This document shows positions 5,985 through 8,237 of a DNA stretch of 8,237 nucleotides, in pieces. Location of the stretch: the NCBI GenBank assembly GCA_003501485.1, contig DNPJ01000077.1:1-8237 (forward strand). The letters run 5' to 3'. Origin of the DNA: Bacillota bacterium (lineage in GTDB: Bacteria; Bacillota_I; Bacilli_A; RFN20; CAG-826). A model generated the notes under the pieces. It searched no databases. It was given only the letters and a program-made list of their open reading frames with translations, and was not told the DNA's origin. The stretch's first letter is position 1; each line of letters opens with the position of its first letter. The position numbers and the translations under genes are program-made.

Positions 5985-6518
5985 TTAGATAGCTTTCTCT
6001 TGAGAGGCAACAACGCTTCTATTTAATTTAATTGCAGCAATCATTGAAGCAAGGCTTACACCAAAGAAATAGAAGTCTTCAAGAAGTCCAAGACCACCAG
6101 CAACAGGTCCTAATTGAACAAAGCCGTTAATCAATAAAATTAATGCCATAATAGCGTCAATAATAAAGAAAATTATTGAACATGTTTTGTTTGCTTTTGA
6201 TAAACCAAGTAACAATTTTTCATTCTTAATAACATTAGCTTTGCATAATCCACTGAGTAAAAATAATACAAATCTTACAAAATAAGTTATTAAAAGACCA
6301 ATAAATGCTATTTGAATTAATAAACCATCTTCAAGGTCACCAAGTCCACCTCCAACAACATGGAAAAATGTTGCGTAATATTCGAAATCTCTAGTACCAA
6401 TTTGAAGCAATGTTAAAATTGAATACATATTAAAAAACAAAACGAACATTAATCCAAGAAATGCAAGACCAGCAAAAACAAAATATGGCACAAATTGTTT
6501 TTTATTTACATTATCCAT
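5985..6518 (-). CDS. Small four-helix membrane protein of unknown function
   Basis: A 177-residue protein I do not recognise. Hydrophobic segments lie at about 11-40, 68-90, 113-133 and 150-166, with a short polar tail. Two similar glycine-rich stretches stand just before membrane segments: GGGLGDLEDG (56-65) and GGLGLLEDFY (141-150). They suggest an internal duplication of a two-helix unit with a GGLGxLED loop. There is no signal for an enzyme or transporter family. The start at 6516-6518 is set by AAAGGAG (6527-6533) with an 8-nt gap; an in-frame ATG six codons upstream lies before this SD and was rejected. It is transcribed alone: a promoter sits at 6551-6580 and a terminator at 5936-5966. 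The strong SD and dedicated terminator suggest an expressed gene. Confidence 0.82.
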   Translation of the reverse strand: MDNVNKKQFVPYFVFAGLAFLGLMFVLFFNMYSILTLLQIGTRDFEYYATFFHVVGGGLGDLEDGLLIQIAFIGLLITYFVRFVLFLLSGLCKANVIKNEKLLLGLSKANKTCSIIFFIIDAIMALILLINGFVQLGPVAGGLGLLEDFYFFGVSLASMIAAIKLNRSVVASQEKAI

Positions 6519-6526
6519 TATTTCAT

Positions 6527-6533
6527 CTCCTTT
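6527..6533 (-). promoter_or_regulatory. Ribosome binding site of the 5985-6518 gene
   Basis: The minus strand reads AAAGGAG, 8 nt from the ATG at 6516-6518. It decides the start over an ATG at about 6534-6536 that would put the SD inside the gene. Confidence 0.85.
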
Positions 6534-6550
6534 CATTAAATATTAGTCTA

Positions 6551-6580
6551 ATTTTACACCTTTAATGTGCTTTTTAGCAA
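6551..6580 (-). promoter_or_regulatory. Likely promoter of the 5985-6518 gene
   Basis: On the minus strand TTGCTA (6575-6580, 4 of 6), an 18-nt spacer and TAAAAT (6551-6556, 5 of 6) form a sigma-A-like promoter. A TG pair directly precedes the -10. The predicted start near 6543 gives a leader of about 25 nt containing the SD. Confidence 0.5.
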
Positions 6581-6673
6581 TCCGAATATAGAAGTGCTTA
6601 AAAAATTAACTTTTTTCTATAAGTATATATTCAACCAATTACACAACTCGTTTTTATAATGCAACTTATTATT

Positions 6674-7663
6674 CTATTTATATATTTCCAGTATTTTTTT
6701 AGCTTCGCTTTTCATTCTTTCGATTAATGAATTTGGTGAAACAATAATAAAAGATTCTGTATATTGCATTAAAAAATAAAACAAAGCATTTTCGTTACAT
6801 CTTATATATGCGTAAAGTTTTTTATTTTCTTTCTTAAATGAAGCATTTTGAGCAAAAAAATCTATAACTGTTTTTATATCGTTTTTGTTTAAAATTTCAA
6901 TTTTTGCATTTATAACCTGCCCATCAAGAATATACAAATTATCGTTAATATATTTACTAATATCAAAATTCTTTACATCTTTTAAAGATGACATGTTTTT
7001 ATAATCCCAATCTTCTTCAATTTTAGGATTAACCATGTATTCGATTCTAAATATTTGAAGAGGTCGGTATTTTTCTCTATAATTTGCAATCAAATAATAC
7101 TTGCCAAAATTATTAATTGTATAGTACGGTGACACAATATACCTAAAACCATTTTTTCTTAAAATTTTATTCCCTTTTTCATCATAAGTAATATATTCAA
7201 AAGACATTCTTTTCTTTTGTTTAATAGCTTCTTCAATTGTGTCTAGAACAAGAAATATCTGTTTGCTATCTGTTCTATTAATTTCTTCGCTTTTATATAA
7301 ACAATTATATCTTTTTCTTTGATATATACTTAAAGACTTGTTAATTTTTTCAAGCAATGCTTTTGCGTCACTTCCACTTAAAGCTTTAGATGTAAATATT
7401 GCGTCATATAAAAAAGTAACTTCTGATGGCTCAAATTGTCTTGAAAATAATGCAAAACCGCCTTTTGGAGATTTGTTAATATCATATCCTAATTCTTCAA
7501 GCAAACTTAAAGAATAAGCGATTGATTTTCTTTCAAGTGTTAAACCATAATTTTTATCAATATAGTCAATAATATTTTGGTGTGTTAAAAAATGTTCTTC
7601 ATCAGAATAATCTTCGAGAACTTTTAGAACTAGCAATATAGAAGCTTTCTTATTTTCAATCAT
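6674..7663 (-). CDS. WYL-domain transcriptional regulator
   Basis: A 329-residue protein with the layout of HTH-WYL-WCX regulators. Residues 1-75 form a predicted winged helix, with a recognition region around 40-60 (LTLERKSIAYSLSLLEELGY) and a wing at KSPKGGFALF. A helical linker follows (78-150). The WYL domain lies at about 150-212; its core runs SPYYTINNFGKYYLIANY (the W-Y-L trio is represented by Tyr189-Tyr190-Leu191) and it includes the conserved FRIE with Arg206. A C-terminal WCX-like domain covers about 245-329. The family binds DNA and is thought to sense nucleotides or other ligands through the WYL pocket; members regulate DNA repair, phage defence and metabolism. The start is an ATG 5 nt after the stop of the upstream gene with only a weak AGGT before it, so it is probably co-translated. 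The target is unknown; autoregulation of its operon is likely but not visible. Confidence 0.9.
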   Translation of the reverse strand: MIENKKASILLVLKVLEDYSDEEHFLTHQNIIDYIDKNYGLTLERKSIAYSLSLLEELGYDINKSPKGGFALFSRQFEPSEVTFLYDAIFTSKALSGSDAKALLEKINKSLSIYQRKRYNCLYKSEEINRTDSKQIFLVLDTIEEAIKQKKRMSFEYITYDEKGNKILRKNGFRYIVSPYYTINNFGKYYLIANYREKYRPLQIFRIEYMVNPKIEEDWDYKNMSSLKDVKNFDISKYINDNLYILDGQVINAKIEILNKNDIKTVIDFFAQNASFKKENKKLYAYIRCNENALFYFLMQYTESFIIVSPNSLIERMKSEAKKILEIYK

Positions 7664-7668
7664 AATAC

Positions 7669-8237
7669 CTATGCATTATAAATAATATTTTTGATTAAGT
7701 AAGAATATTCATCTAAATATGTAGAATTTGTTTCCTTGTTTTTTTGATCAATACCAAGAAGCACAACATATTTCATAGAAGAATATTTGCTCAACAATAT
7801 TTTTACATATGTCTCCCCTATTACGTTTTTAACAAGCAATTCATCGTTGTTATATTCTAATTTTATATCACCATTTTCATTAATAGGTTCAAGAATTTCA
7901 AAAGTAGCGTTGTTAATTGCAACATAAACAAAATATGTCCTATCAGCGTATCCTATCTCAGGAATAGCAATGTACTTATCACAAAACATAAACCTTAAAA
8001 TAACATCATGGCCTGAATCACCTTTGAAAACTGATTCAAGTATTCCCAATTTATGATTATCATTTAATGATTTAATTAGTTCGTTGATGTTATAAGTTTT
8101 GGGATTATTAATCGAGTAATTAAAATAATTTTGTTTATTATCTAATTCATATTGATTGATTCTTTCTTCAACTTCTTTTAAAAGATCATCATAATTTTCG
8201 AATCTATTATGTCCTTGAGAAATTAGTGACGCTTTTG
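7669..8237 (-). CDS. Unrecognised protein, partial (5' end beyond the right edge)
   Basis: The C-terminal 188 residues of a protein whose start lies outside the window. The frame is open without a stop from the right edge to the TAG at 7669-7671. A TTG at 8047-8049 could be taken as a start, but it has no SD and protein-like sequence continues upstream of it (SQGHNRFENYDDLLKEVEER at the far end). The visible part begins with a charged, probably helical segment (about 11-32), then an Asn-rich linker (33-50), and then an alpha/beta domain with alternating hydrophobic strands (about 77-165). I see no membrane segment, signal or known motif. It sits 5 nt upstream of the WYL regulator gene in what looks like one operon, so the two may act together or the regulator may control this gene. 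Confidence 0.8.
   Translation of the reverse strand, partial: KASLISQGHNRFENYDDLLKEVEERINQYELDNKQNYFNYSINNPKTYNINELIKSLNDNHKLGILESVFKGDSGHDVILRFMFCDKYIAIPEIGYADRTYFVYVAINNATFEILEPINENGDIKLEYNNDELLVKNVIGETYVKILLSKYSSMKYVVLLGIDQKNKETNSTYLDEYSYLIKNIIYNA

Noticed and set aside
6519..6536. Six-residue N-terminal extension of the 5985-6518 protein
   Set aside because: It would place the AAAGGAG SD inside the coding region, and it has no SD of its own.
6600..6616. A6/T6 hairpin after the WYL gene as a terminator
   Set aside because: The stem is only A-T pairs with no GC core, which is expected by chance in such AT-rich DNA. No convincing terminator was seen for the WYL operon.
1..8237. Mycoplasma-type genetic code, mobile elements, CRISPR, tRNA or rRNA
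   Set aside because: TGG encodes Trp and TGA ends plsC, so table 11 applies. I saw no transposase, integrase, direct-repeat array, tRNA cloverleaf or rRNA sequence.

Overview
This window is AT-rich bacterial DNA with short intergenic gaps, strong AAAGGAG/GAGGTGA-type Shine-Dalgarno (SD) sequences and intrinsic terminators. It looks like a low-GC Firmicute, probably an uncultured member of the Bacilli or a Tenericutes-like relative. Tryptophan is encoded by TGG (the end of cysK, the WYL gene) and TGA is a real stop in plsC. The code is therefore translation table 11, not the TGA=Trp code of Mycoplasma and Spiroplasma. The taxonomic placement is inference; no rRNA or marker gene is present.

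Layout. Two genes lie on the plus strand at the left: a soluble zinc-ribbon protein of unknown function (219-1058, own terminator) and a four-helix membrane protein (1142-1651). All remaining genes are on the minus strand, so they read right to left: (a) an unrecognised gene cut by the right edge, followed 5 nt later by a WYL-domain transcription regulator; (b) a single small membrane protein (5985-6518) with its own promoter and terminator; (c) a cysK-cysE-CmpB-like operon (5874 down to 3490) for cysteine synthesis with a membrane protein attached; (d) a plsC-lipid kinase operon (3372 down to 1688) that makes or recycles phosphatidic acid. Operon (d) ends at a 12-bp-stem terminator shared with the convergent plus-strand gene.

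How the genes work together. CysE acetylates serine and CysK converts O-acetylserine plus sulfide into cysteine. Their genes overlap by 7 nt, and the membrane gene starts 1 nt after the cysE stop. PlsC and the diacylglycerol-kinase-like protein both yield phosphatidic acid, by acylating lysophosphatidic acid or phosphorylating diacylglycerol, and their genes overlap by ATGA.

Most notable observations: two genes (1142 and plsC) have no SD but have a -10 box placed so that transcription should begin at or next to the ATG, suggesting leaderless mRNAs; a perfect 17-bp palindrome covers the -35 box of the cysK promoter and is a good operator candidate; the serine acetyltransferase lacks the usual C-terminal isoleucine; and the small ORF at the right edge is really the 3' end of a larger gene that leaves the window. 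I did not find a mobile element, CRISPR array, RNA gene or clear defence system. The WYL operon at the right edge is the place where an accessory system could continue outside the window.
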